A stretch of 64,000 nucleotides of DNA from Comamonas endophytica (lineage in GTDB: Bacteria > Pseudomonadota > Gammaproteobacteria > Burkholderiales > Burkholderiaceae_C): NCBI RefSeq assembly GCF_023634805.2, contig NZ_CP106881.1:2338001-2402000 (forward strand), read 5' to 3'. Each line of letters opens with the position of its first letter. Positions within the stretch are counted from its first letter, which is position 1. Under the pieces are notes generated by a model. It ran no database searches and was not told where the DNA came from. It saw nothing but the letters and a program-made list of their open reading frames with translations. Positions 56,458 through 64,000 of this stretch are shown piece after piece. The position numbers and the translations under genes were made by a program.

Positions 56458-57612
56458 ATGACTGCTCACACCGCATCCAGCGATTCCTGGTATCGCAGCT
56501 CTGCCCACAAGACCGGCCAGACTGACGACGAACGCATCAAGGACATCACTGTGTTACCCCCTCCAGAGCATCTCATCCGCTTCTTCCCGATCTGCGGCAC
56601 CCCGGTGGAAGCGCTGATCGCCAACACGCGGCACACCATCCACCGCATCATGGCGCGCGAGGACGACCGGCTGCTGGTCATTATCGGCCCCTGCTCGATC
56701 CACGATCCGGCCGCGGCGCTGGACTACGCGCGCCGCCTGGCCGCGGTGCGCGAGCAGTACAAGGACACGCTGGAGATCGTGATGCGGGTGTACTTCGAGA
56801 AGCCGCGCACCACCGTGGGCTGGAAGGGCCTGATCAACGACCCCTACCTCGACCAGAGCTACCGCATCGACGAGGGCCTGCGCATCGCGCGCCAGCTGCT
56901 GATCGACATCAACCGCCTGGGCCTGCCCGCGGCCAGCGAATTCCTCGACGTGATCTCGCCCCAATACATCGCCGACCTGATCAGCTGGGGCGCCATTGGC
57001 GCGCGCACCACCGAGAGCCAAGTCCACCGCGAGCTGGCCTCGGGCATCTCGGCGCCCATCGGCTTCAAGAACGGCACGGACGGCAACATCCGCATCGCCA
57101 CCGACGCCATCCAGTCGGCCAGCCGCGGCCACCACTTCCTGTCGGTGCACAAGAACGGCCAGGTGGCCATCGTCAACACCACCGGCAACCAGGACTGCCA
57201 CGTGATCCTGCGCGGCGGCAAGGCGCCCAACTATGACGCGCAAAGCGTGGCCGAAGCCTGCGCCGACCTGCGCGCCGCGGGACTGCGCGACAACCTGATG
57301 GTCGATTGCAGCCACGCCAACAGTTCCAAGCAGCATGAGCGCCAGAAGGACGTCGCGCGCGACATCGCCGGCCAGGTGGCGGGTGGTTCGGACTCGGTGT
57401 TCGGCCTGATGATCGAGAGCCACATCCATGGCGGCGCGCAGAAGTTCACGCCGGGCAAGGATGATGTGTGCGCGCTCAAGTACGGCCAGAGCATCACCGA
57501 TGCCTGCCTGGACTGGGACGATTCGCTGCAGACCCTGGCCGTGCTGTCGCAGGCCGTGCAGGCGCGCCGCGTGCGCCAGCAGGCTCCGTCCGAGGCGGCA
57601 GCGCTGGCCTGA
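56458..57612 (+). CDS. aroG: 3-deoxy-7-phosphoheptulonate (DAHP) synthase, class I
   Basis: A 384-residue AroG-type DAHP synthase condensing PEP and erythrose 4-phosphate, the entry to the shikimate pathway. IIGPCSIHDP, YFEKPRTTVGWKGLINDP, GARTTESQVHRELASG, GFKNGTDG, HVILRGGKAPNY and DCSHANSSKQ (metal/PEP ligands) are conserved. It is about 30 residues longer than E. coli AroG at its termini. Which amino acid inhibits the enzyme cannot be told by eye, so aroG is used loosely. An attenuator with an aromatic leader peptide precedes it. Confidence 0.95.
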   Translation: MTAHTASSDSWYRSSAHKTGQTDDERIKDITVLPPPEHLIRFFPICGTPVEALIANTRHTIHRIMAREDDRLLVIIGPCSIHDPAAALDYARRLAAVREQYKDTLEIVMRVYFEKPRTTVGWKGLINDPYLDQSYRIDEGLRIARQLLIDINRLGLPAASEFLDVISPQYIADLISWGAIGARTTESQVHRELASGISAPIGFKNGTDGNIRIATDAIQSASRGHHFLSVHKNGQVAIVNTTGNQDCHVILRGGKAPNYDAQSVAEACADLRAAGLRDNLMVDCSHANSSKQHERQKDVARDIAGQVAGGSDSVFGLMIESHIHGGAQKFTPGKDDVCALKYGQSITDACLDWDDSLQTLAVLSQAVQARRVRQQAPSEAAALA

Positions 57613-57652
57613 AGGCCGGGCGTCGCCGGGCGTCGCCCACCCGGCGCCGGGC

Positions 57653-58000
57653 TCAGTGCGCGGCCGCGCCCGCGTTGAGCCGCTGGTCGATGCGCTGCAG
57701 CACCGCCAGCAGCGGGCCGCAGTCGCGCGGCGCCAGGCGCGCGAACTCGTGCTCGCCCAGGGCGTGGGTGTGGCAGTTGTTGGGCAGGGGGCTGCCGGCT
57801 TCTATCAGTGCATTGAGCCGCGGCATGAACACCCATTGCAGCCACTGGTGGAACTCCAGCGTGTCATACATGAAGGGCATGGTCGAGGCCATGGCCTCGG
57901 CGCTCGGCGGCATGGCCGACCACAGATCGAGGGCTTGCAATTGCGCCTGCAGGTTCTGCAGATGTTCCCGGATTTCCGCGTGCTGGGCAGTAAGGGACAT
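57653..58000 (-). CDS. YqcC family protein (DUF446)
   Basis: A 115-residue soluble protein: HAEIREHLQNLQAQLQALDL (7-26) then MPFMYDTLEFHQWLQWVFMPRLNALIEAG (parts of 41-69) and the LPNNCHTHAL motif. These are the DUF446/YqcC signature; function unknown. The ATG is at 58000. It is convergent with aroG, 40 nt apart, over a GC-rich direct repeat (CCGGGCGTCG twice) just past the aroG stop. Confidence 0.85.
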   Translation of the reverse strand: MSLTAQHAEIREHLQNLQAQLQALDLWSAMPPSAEAMASTMPFMYDTLEFHQWLQWVFMPRLNALIEAGSPLPNNCHTHALGEHEFARLAPRDCGPLLAVLQRIDQRLNAGAAAH

Positions 58001-58138
58001 GGAGTGCCTGTGATGAGGAAGGGAGGGCGATTTTAGCGACAGCGAGCAAGCACTGCTCGCTGACCCGCTGGCGCCCGCACCGGGATTGTGTTTAAGCTGA
58101 TTTCCCGGGCATTCCCGCCCTCCGAACAAAGGTTTTCC

Positions 58139-58450
58139 ATGCACAGCGAAGTGACCGTGACCCTGGCTCCCGAACAGGAATTCCATGCCGACCTGCGCGG
58201 CGTCGACGCGCTGGGGCACGAAGCTGCGCGCCAGTGGCTCGACGATCAATTCATCGCGCTCGATTGCGAACCCCTGCGCCCCAGCGGCAAGGTGCTGCTG
58301 GCCGACAAGCTGCTGACGGTGGCGCATGCGGCGGGGGCCAGGCTTCTTGCGAACCCCGACTGGCTGCACGCCTATGCGCGTGCGGCGACGGGGGTGACGG
58401 GGCGGCCGGTGGTCAGGGTGGATGTGCCGGGGATGACGGTGGGGTATTGA
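58139..58450 (+). CDS. hypothetical small protein
   Basis: A 103-residue soluble protein (MHSEVTVTLAPEQEFHADL...). AAAGG at 58128-58132 supports the ATG at 58139 over an in-frame one at 58088. No motif I recognise: it is mixed alpha/beta with a hydrophobic C-terminal strand RPVVRVDVPGMTVGY. Divergent from the yqcC-like gene (138 nt) and followed by repeats. Codon use matches the surrounding genome. Confidence 0.65.
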   Translation: MHSEVTVTLAPEQEFHADLRGVDALGHEAARQWLDDQFIALDCEPLRPSGKVLLADKLLTVAHAAGARLLANPDWLHAYARAATGVTGRPVVRVDVPGMTVGY

Positions 58451-58521
58451 GCCAAGGCGTGCGGGGTTGATCGTTTGTCTTGGCAACGAACAAATGGTTT
58501 GCTGTAGGGCAGGCCGTCCAT

Positions 58522-58577
58522 CCTTCGACAGGCTCAGGACGAACGTATCAAACCGTTCGCCCTGAGCCTGTCGGAGG
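58522..58577. repeat. Dispersed repeat family A, two inverted copies
   Basis: 58522-58545 (plus orientation) and 58553-58577 (minus orientation), only 7 nt apart, able to form one long hairpin. They sit between the convergent 3' ends of the small protein gene and mpl. Confidence 0.9.
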
Positions 58578-58633
58578 GTGAGCGGCCTGTCCTATAGCCC
58601 CAGGGCAAACGGGTTCCATTACATGCATTGCAC

Positions 58634-60058
58634 TCAAGAAGCCCCCAGCCGCTCCATCAGCCGCGCATGGATCCCCCCGAACCCCCCGTTGCTCATGCAA
58701 ACCACCTGATCCCCAGGCTGCGCCGCAGCCACGACCTGTGCCACAAGAGTGTCGATATCGGCAGCCGTCTGCGCGCGCTGTCCCGGCCCCACGCCCAGCG
58801 GCGCCAGCGCCGCTGCCGCATCCCAGTCCAGCCCCGCCGTATGGCAAAAGACCAAGTCCGCGCTTTCCAGTGACCAGGGCAGCAGCGCCTTCATCGCGCC
58901 GAGCTTCATGGTGTTGCTGCGCGGCTCGAACACCGCCAGGATGCGTTGCCCGGGCGCGGTGGTGCGGCGCAGGCCGTCGAGCGTGGTGCGGATCGCCGTG
59001 GGGTGGTGGGCGAAGTCGTCGAACACGGCAATGCCGCGCACCGTGCCGCGCAGCTCCATGCGGCGCTTGACGTTCTGGAAGCGCGCGAGCGCCGCGCAGG
59101 CCTCGGCCGGCGCCACGCCCACATGCTCGGCGGCGGCAATCGCAGCCAGCGCATTGAGCTGGCTGTGCACGCCGGTCAATGTCCATTCCAGCCGGCCGAC
59201 CACCTTGCCGCGCTGCAGCACGTCGAAGGCCTGGGGCTCGCCCTGGGCGCTGAAGTCGCTCACGGCCGCGCCGAAGTCGCAGACCTCGCTCCAGCAGCCC
59301 TGGTGCAGCACCCGGACCAGACTTTCCTCGAGCGCGTTGCTGACGATGCGTCCCGAGGACGGCACGGTGCGCACCAGGTGGTGGAACTGGCGCTCGATCG
59401 CGGCCAGGTCGTCGAAGATGTCGGCGTGGTCGAACTCGAGGTTGTTGAGGATCGCGGTGCGCGGTCGGTAATGCACGAACTTGCTGCGCTTGTCGAAGAA
59501 GGCGGTGTCGTACTCGTCGGCCTCGATGACGAACAGCGGCGCGGCGCCTTCGGGGCCGGGCCCGGGCACCGGGCGCGCCGCGGCGCCCAGCCGGGCGGAC
59601 ACGCCGAAGTCCAGCGGCACGCCGCCGACCAGGAAACCGGGCTGCAGGCCCGCGCATTCGAGGATCCAGGCCAGCATCGAGGTGGTCGTGGTCTTGCCGT
59701 GCGTGCCGGCAACGGCCAGCACATGGCGCCCGCGCAGCACATGCTCGCTCAGCCACTGCGGGCCGCTGGTGTAGGGCAGGCCCGCGTCGAGGATGGCTTC
59801 CATCAGCGGGTACTTCGCGCGCCCGTCGGGCAGGCGCGCGCGGCTGACCACATTGCCGACCACGAACATGTCGGGGCGCAGGCCGATCTGGTCGGCATCG
59901 TAGCCTTCGATCAGCTCGATGCCCAGCTCGCGCAGCTGGTCGCTCATCGGGGGATAGACGCCGCTGTCGCAGCCCGTCACGCGGTGGCCGGCTTCGCGTG
60001 CCAGCGCAGCGAGCCCGCCCATGAAGGTGCCGCAAATCCCCAATATATGTATGTGCAT
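58634..60058 (-). CDS. mpl: UDP-MurNAc:tripeptide ligase (murein recycling)
   Basis: A 474-residue MurC-like ligase that reattaches recovered L-Ala-gamma-D-Glu-meso-DAP to UDP-MurNAc. MHIHILGICGTFMGGLAALA (1-20) is the Mpl-specific N terminus, ATP loop GTHGKTTTT (118-126), EADEYDTAFFDKRSKFVHY (EYDTAFFDKRSKF separates Mpl from MurC), DDFAHHPTAI and EPRSNTMKLG. The product re-enters the pathway at MurF. Confidence 0.95.
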   Translation of the reverse strand: MHIHILGICGTFMGGLAALAREAGHRVTGCDSGVYPPMSDQLRELGIELIEGYDADQIGLRPDMFVVGNVVSRARLPDGRAKYPLMEAILDAGLPYTSGPQWLSEHVLRGRHVLAVAGTHGKTTTTSMLAWILECAGLQPGFLVGGVPLDFGVSARLGAAARPVPGPGPEGAAPLFVIEADEYDTAFFDKRSKFVHYRPRTAILNNLEFDHADIFDDLAAIERQFHHLVRTVPSSGRIVSNALEESLVRVLHQGCWSEVCDFGAAVSDFSAQGEPQAFDVLQRGKVVGRLEWTLTGVHSQLNALAAIAAAEHVGVAPAEACAALARFQNVKRRMELRGTVRGIAVFDDFAHHPTAIRTTLDGLRRTTAPGQRILAVFEPRSNTMKLGAMKALLPWSLESADLVFCHTAGLDWDAAAALAPLGVGPGQRAQTAADIDTLVAQVVAAAQPGDQVVCMSNGGFGGIHARLMERLGAS

Positions 60059-60287
60059 GGGCCGGGATTCTACGTTTGGCCGGGCAGGACCGCCGGCTCG
60101 CGTGCGGCGGGTTCACAAGGGCTTGCAAAAAAGGCGGCGTCCGGCATTTAATGGCAGCAGCGCCGGGGCAGGCGGCGGCATTCGGAATCACCACTGGCAT
60201 GGCCGGGCGACCGCATGCCGCTATCCTGTCGGCAGGGGCCTGCAGCGCGCTGCGGGCAGTTCGATCTGGCGTTTTTCGGGGGGCGGT

Positions 60288-60917
60288 ATGCAACAGGACA
60301 CACTCATGGATGAAATCGCCCAAACCGCAGCGCGCCTGGTCGTGGAAGACGGGCTGGACTGGGGCGCCGCCAAGCGCCGCGCGCTGCGTGAAATGGGCCT
60401 GCCGGCGCGCACCGCGCTGCCCGACAACGACCGCGTCGAGGATGCGGTGCGCGAATACATCGACCTGTTCTGCGCCGACACCCAGCCGGGAGAACTGCGC
60501 GCGCTGCGCCGCCTGGCGCTCGAGTGGATGGAGCGCATGGCAGAGTTCCGCCCGCATCTGGGCGGGGCCGTGTGGCGCGGCACCGCGACGCGCCAATCCG
60601 ACATCTACCTGCAGCTGTTCTGCGACGACTGCAAATCGGCGGAGATCGCGCTGATCAACCACCATGTCGATTACGACCCGAGCACCGTCACGGGCTTCCA
60701 TGGCGAGGATGTCGAGGCGCTGAGCCTGGGCGCGATGTGCCGCGAGCTGGGCGTGGTCGTCGGCGTGCATCTGCTGGTCTACGATCTCGACGACCTGCGC
60801 GGCGCGCTGCGGCCCGATGCCCGCGGCCGCAGCCCGCGCGGGGATATCGCGGCGGTGCGCAGGCTGCTGTCCGACGAGAATGGAGCCCATGACAAATCCA
60901 CCGAATCCGCCCGTTGA
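60288..60917 (+). CDS. conserved hypothetical protein next to mpl
   Basis: About 209 residues, cytoplasmic, divergent from mpl (229 nt). The N-terminal half is helical (DEIAQTAARLVVEDGLDWGA), with RVEDAVREYIDLF; the C-terminal half has SDIYLQLFCDDCKSAEIALI and VDYDPSTVTGFHGEDVEALS, suggestive of an alpha/beta domain. In some genomes such proteins carry a Mur-ligase name, but no ligase motif is present, so that name is not supported. An alternative ATG at 60306 (MDEIAQ) has AGGA upstream and may be the true start. It overlaps the next gene by 29 nt. Confidence 0.65.
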   Translation: MQQDTLMDEIAQTAARLVVEDGLDWGAAKRRALREMGLPARTALPDNDRVEDAVREYIDLFCADTQPGELRALRRLALEWMERMAEFRPHLGGAVWRGTATRQSDIYLQLFCDDCKSAEIALINHHVDYDPSTVTGFHGEDVEALSLGAMCRELGVVVGVHLLVYDLDDLRGALRPDARGRSPRGDIAAVRRLLSDENGAHDKSTESAR

Positions 60918-61452
60918 CACCTCTGCCCCCCAATCGCCTCGCCGCCGGTCATGGCTTGGCGCGGGCGTGGCCGGCGCGGCGGCAGTTGCCGGGGCCGGCT
61001 TTGCCTGGTGGCGCCTCGGGCCCGGCACGGCAGGGCCAGGCGTCGAGGAGGCACTGTGGCAGCGCAGCTTCGTCACGCCCGAAGGCGCGCCGCTGGCGCT
61101 GGCCGACTGGCGCGGGCAGCCGCTGATCGTGAATTTCTGGGCCACCTGGTGCCCGCCCTGCGTGCGCGAGCTGCCGCTGCTGAGCGAATTCGCCGGCCGC
61201 AAGGCCGCGCATGGCATCCAGGTGGTAGGCTTGGCGGTCGACAAGCAGCCGGCGGTGCAGAAATTCCTTCAGCGCCAGCCGCTGGCGTTTCCGGTCGGCA
61301 TGGCGGAGAACGGCAGCCAGCTCACGCGCGAACTGGGCAACGCCAACGGTGGTTTGCCGTTCACGGTCCTTCTTGGACGCGACGGCAGATTGCAACAACG
61401 TAAAATAGGCGAATTGAGCGCACAGGATCTTGCGCAATGGGCCAAAAGCTAG
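60889..61452 (+). CDS. TlpA/ResA-like thiol-disulfide oxidoreductase
   Basis: A 187-residue thioredoxin-fold protein. A basic N terminus with [11 protein letters not shown] followed by a hydrophobic stretch ([15 protein letters not shown]) suggests a Tat-type signal or a membrane anchor. The redox motif is WCPPC in [14 protein letters not shown], followed by [16 protein letters not shown] and the cis-Pro region GLPFTVLL. It probably reduces or oxidises cysteines outside the cytoplasmic membrane, as in cytochrome c maturation. The ATG at 60880 nine bases upstream is an alternative. Confidence 0.85.
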   Translation: MTNPPNPPVDTSAPQSPRRRSWLGAGVAGAAAVAGAGFAWWRLGPGTAGPGVEEALWQRSFVTPEGAPLALADWRGQPLIVNFWATWCPPCVRELPLLSEFAGRKAAHGIQVVGLAVDKQPAVQKFLQRQPLAFPVGMAENGSQLTRELGNANGGLPFTVLLGRDGRLQQRKIGELSAQDLAQWAKS

Positions 61453-61576
61453 TGCACGCAGCCGCTTTTCCCTTCAATCTCCTTGCGATGTTGGTGAAAA
61501 ATGTTCCACGAAACGCGCAGAAGGGCGAAATTGGAGTAAATTCGCGCCCTTACAAGTTTTAGTCGCTGGAGCTCCC

Positions 61577-62032
61577 ATGGATTTGCGAAAACTCAAGACC
61601 CTGATTGACCTGGTCTCTGAATCCAACGTGTCAGAGTTGGAAATCACCGAGGCCGAAGGCAAGGTGCGTATCGTCAAGAGCGAAGGGAAGGTGCAGCAGC
61701 AGTACGTTGCCGCTCCCGTGGCCGCACCCGTGGCAGCCGCGCCTGCCGCCGCCGCCGCGCCCGCAGCCGAGCTGCCCGCCGCGGCCGCAGCCGAGTCCGG
61801 TCATGTCGTGAAGTCGCCCATGGTCGGCACCTTCTACCGCTCGTCGAGCCCTGGCGCCAAGCCCTTCGTCGACGTCGGCTCCGAAGTCAAGGAAGGCGAC
61901 ACCATCTGCATCATCGAGGCCATGAAGATCCTCAACGAGATCGAGGCCGACAAGTCGGGCAAGATCACCCGCATCCTGGGCGAGAACGGCCAGGCGGTGG
62001 AATACGGACAACCGCTGTTCGTCATCGAGTGA
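61577..62032 (+). CDS. accB: acetyl-CoA carboxylase biotin carboxyl carrier protein
   Basis: A 151-residue carrier protein. N-terminal [20 protein letters not shown], an Ala/Pro-rich linker (44-75), and the biotinyl domain with K117 in [11 protein letters not shown] and the thumb region. The ATG at 61577 has GGAG 6 nt upstream. The 124 nt in front contain a promoter region; aroQ, often found here in other betaproteobacteria, is absent. accC follows after 113 nt. Confidence 0.96.
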   Translation: MDLRKLKTLIDLVSESNVSELEITEAEGKVRIVKSEGKVQQQYVAAPVAAPVAAAPAAAAAPAAELPAAAAAESGHVVKSPMVGTFYRSSSPGAKPFVDVGSEVKEGDTICIIEAMKILNEIEADKSGKITRILGENGQAVEYGQPLFVIE

Positions 62033-62145
62033 TTGGCGCGCCGTGATGCTGCGTGAAGCAAAAAGTAGCAGCCGCGCGCGTCGCCCGGCTGAGCCCATGA
62101 CTGTGGCGTGCGCCCATACGCAGGCACTGCGCCGCGAGGACTTCC

Positions 62146-63501
62146 ATGTTTAAGAAAATTCTGGTGGCCAACCGGGGCGAGATCGCCCTGCGCATCCAGC
62201 GTGCCTGCCGCGAGCTGGGCATCAAGGCCGTGATGGTCTATTCCGAGGCCGACCGCGACGCGAAGTACGTCAAGCTCGCCGACGAGGCCGTCTGCATCGG
62301 CCCCGCGCCGTCGCCGCTGAGCTACCTCAGCATGCCGGCCATCATCTCCGCGGCCGAAGTGACCGATGCCGAAGCCATCCATCCCGGCTACGGCTTCCTG
62401 AGCGAGAACGCCGACTTCGCCGAGCGCGTGGAGAAAAGCGGTTTCCAGTTCATCGGCCCGACGCCCGAGTCGATCCGCATCATGGGCGACAAGGTCTCGG
62501 CCAAGCAGGCCATGATCAAGGCCGGCGTGCCGTGCGTGCCCGGCTCCGACGGCGAGCTGCCCGATGACCCGGTGCAGATCCGGCGCATCGCCAAGGCCGT
62601 GGGCTATCCGGTGATCATCAAGGCCGCCGGCGGCGGCGGTGGCCGCGGCATGCGCGTGGTGCATACCGAAGCCGCGCTGATCAATGCCGTGCAGATGACC
62701 AAGGCCGAAGCCGGTGCCGCTTTCGGCAATCCTGCCGTGTACATGGAAAAGTACCTGCAGAACCCGCGCCACATCGAGATCCAGGTGCTGGCCGACAAGT
62801 TCAAGAACGCCGTCTACCTCGGCGAGCGCGACTGCTCGATGCAGCGCCGCCACCAGAAGGTGATCGAGGAAGCGCCCGCGCCCGGCATCCCGCGCCGCCT
62901 GATCGAGCGCATCGGCGAGCGCTGCGTCGCGGCCTGCAAGAAGATCGGCTACCGCGGTGCGGGCACCTTCGAGTTCCTGTACGAGAACGGCGAGTTCTAC
63001 TTCATCGAGATGAACACCCGCGTCCAGGTCGAGCACCCGGTCACGGAGATGATCTCGGGCGTGGACATCGTCAAGACGCAGATCATGGTCGCGGCCGACG
63101 AGAAGCTGCCGTTCACGCAGCGCCAGATCGAGCTGCGCGGCCATGCGATCGAATGCCGCATCAACGCCGAGGACCCGTACAAGTTCACGCCGTCCCCCGG
63201 CCGGATCACCACCTGGCATGCGCCGGGCGGCCCGGGCGTGCGCGTCGATTCGCACGTGTACACCAACTACTTCGTGCCCCCGAACTACGACTCGATGATC
63301 GGCAAGCTGATCGTGCACGGCGACACCCGCGAGCAGGCCCTGGCCCGCATGCGCACGGCGCTGCTGGAAACCGTGGTCGAAGGCATCAATACCAACGTGC
63401 CGCTGCACAAGGACCTGATGGTGGATGCCAAGTTCATGGAAGGCGGCACCAACATCCATTACCTGGAAGAGTGGCTGCAGCTGCGCAACCCCAAGCGATG
63501 A
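62146..63501 (+). CDS. accC: acetyl-CoA carboxylase biotin carboxylase subunit
   Basis: A 451-residue ATP-grasp enzyme that carboxylates biotin on AccB, the first step of fatty acid synthesis. [16 protein letters not shown] (4-19), [31 protein letters not shown] (ATP lid), [30 protein letters not shown] (in parts) and [14 protein letters not shown] (catalytic and Mg residues). Length matches E. coli AccC (449). A strong terminator follows. Confidence 0.97.
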   Translation: MFKKILVANRGEIALRIQRACRELGIKAVMVYSEADRDAKYVKLADEAVCIGPAPSPLSYLSMPAIISAAEVTDAEAIHPGYGFLSENADFAERVEKSGFQFIGPTPESIRIMGDKVSAKQAMIKAGVPCVPGSDGELPDDPVQIRRIAKAVGYPVIIKAAGGGGGRGMRVVHTEAALINAVQMTKAEAGAAFGNPAVYMEKYLQNPRHIEIQVLADKFKNAVYLGERDCSMQRRHQKVIEEAPAPGIPRRLIERIGERCVAACKKIGYRGAGTFEFLYENGEFYFIEMNTRVQVEHPVTEMISGVDIVKTQIMVAADEKLPFTQRQIELRGHAIECRINAEDPYKFTPSPGRITTWHAPGGPGVRVDSHVYTNYFVPPNYDSMIGKLIVHGDTREQALARMRTALLETVVEGINTNVPLHKDLMVDAKFMEGGTNIHYLEEWLQLRNPKR

Positions 63502-63526
63502 GTCCGGCCCCAGGGCTGTGACCGCA

Positions 63527-63567
63527 CATGCTGGCCTCTGGCAACGGAGGCCGGCATTTTATTTTTT
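63527..63567 (+). terminator. accBC terminator
   Basis: ATGCTGGCCTC (63528-63538) pairs with GAGGCCGGCAT (63547-63557) with one wobble; short loop; T-rich tail TTTATTTTTT (63557-63568). Confidence 0.85.
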
Positions 63568-63582
63568 ACAAGGAACGGCCTC

Positions 63583-64000
63583 ATGTTTGAACTGAGCCTG
63601 CTGTGCCCGGAAGACCGGGTGGAAACCATCAGCGACGCACTCGATGCGCTGGATGCATTGAGCGTGTCCGTCGAAGACGCCGACGCACAGACCGAGGCCG
63701 AGCAGGCCCTGTTCGGCGAACCCGGCATGCCCCCGCCCAAGGAGGGCTGGCAGCGCAGCCGCGTGGTGGCGCTGTTTCCCAGCGAGGCACTGGCGCAGGA
63801 AGCGCGCCAGGTGCTGAGCCTGCAGGACTTCTTCGAGGGCTGCAAGCTGCTGGGAGTGAACGAGGTGCCCGAGCAGGACTGGGTGCGGCTGACGCAGTCG
63901 CAGTTCGCGCCGGTGGACATCACGCCCGAGTTCTGGATCGTGCCCACCTGGCACGAGTTGCCCGAGCAGGCCAAGGTGAGCATCCGGCTCGACCCAGGCC
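63583..64000 (+). CDS. prmA: ribosomal protein L11 methyltransferase, partial
   Basis: First 139 residues of a frame that runs off the window. MFELSLLCPEDRVETISDAL then VEDADAQTEAEQALFGEPG, EGWQRSRVVALFP and a linker ending WHELPEQAKVSIRLDPG, which is the N-terminal substrate-recognition domain of PrmA; the SAM domain would begin just past the right edge. AAGGA at 63570-63574 supports the ATG. accB-accC-prmA is a common order in betaproteobacteria. Confidence 0.9.
   Translation, partial: MFELSLLCPEDRVETISDALDALDALSVSVEDADAQTEAEQALFGEPGMPPPKEGWQRSRVVALFPSEALAQEARQVLSLQDFFEGCKLLGVNEVPEQDWVRLTQSQFAPVDITPEFWIVPTWHELPEQAKVSIRLDPG

Noticed and set aside
56216..56508. Minus-strand frames across the aroG leader region
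   Set aside because: No ribosome binding site, odd composition, and they cover the terminator hairpin; the plus-strand leader peptide explains the region.

Overview
The window is high-GC chromosomal DNA of a betaproteobacterium, most likely a member of the Comamonadaceae (Burkholderiales; Acidovorax/Comamonas/Delftia-like). The evidence is the protein flavour, the complete dcw cluster, the accB-accC-prmA and dapF-DUF484-xerC neighbourhoods, a class A RNase P RNA, and two short dispersed repeat families that I recognise as common in that family. The genus cannot be settled by eye. I see no prophage, insertion sequence, tRNA, rRNA operon or CRISPR array; this is mostly core genome.

Layout. 1-5.1 kb: start of a TRAP transporter small permease, a divergent HypT-like LysR regulator, and a glutamate/aspartate ABC transporter (gltI-gltJ-gltK-gltL) whose ATPase gene is bracketed by inverted copies of a repeat. 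5.1-8 kb: pyrC, a DUF3025 gene and htpX. 8.2-14 kb: a queuosine-precursor transporter, an FAD protein, a small lipoprotein, an ABC exporter and cysK. 14.0-14.7 kb: rnpB followed by a tandemly duplicated terminator/repeat unit. 14.7-17.5 kb: a doxX / Nudix-MBL / RsuA-like operon read leftward. 17.8-27.2 kb: a Ysc84-type lipoprotein, dapF-DUF484-xerC, a His-rich COG0523 GTPase, a cysteine-poor dksA, a STAS protein, a 14-bp tandem repeat, and hslVU.

27.4-46.5 kb: the division and cell-wall (dcw) cluster, mraZ-rsmH-ftsL-ftsI-murE-murF-mraY-murD-ftsW-murG-murC-ddl-ftsQ-ftsA-ftsZ, then lpxC. From ftsL/ftsI through ftsQ nearly every junction overlaps by 4 nt (ATGA/GTGA), implying one translationally coupled transcript. 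46.7-54.5 kb: an RcnB-like protein, a leftward set yqiA-RNase II-tonB-aroE-mtgA-ruvC, and divergent rodA. 54.5-64 kb: tldD, a DAHP synthase with an aromatic leader peptide and attenuator in front, yqcC-like, mpl, a TlpA-like thioredoxin, accB-accC and the start of prmA. Peptidoglycan supply (dapF, murC-G, mraY, ddl, mpl, mtgA, rodA, ftsI/W) dominates the window.

Most notable signal: between tldD and the DAHP synthase gene lies an 18-codon ORF, MNAARAYFAYFWFSVPGG, with six aromatic codons in seven, followed 39 nt later by a GC hairpin and eight T's. This is the architecture of ribosome-mediated transcription attenuation, here placed before the first enzyme of the shikimate pathway. Other points of interest are a pseudouridine-synthase-like protein lacking the catalytic Asp, a DksA without its zinc finger cysteines but with a 90-residue Lys/Ala/Pro tail, a MurD with a 100-residue N-terminal extension, a 6 x 14-bp repeat before hslV, and many genes whose -10 box sits so close to the start codon that leaderless mRNAs are expected.
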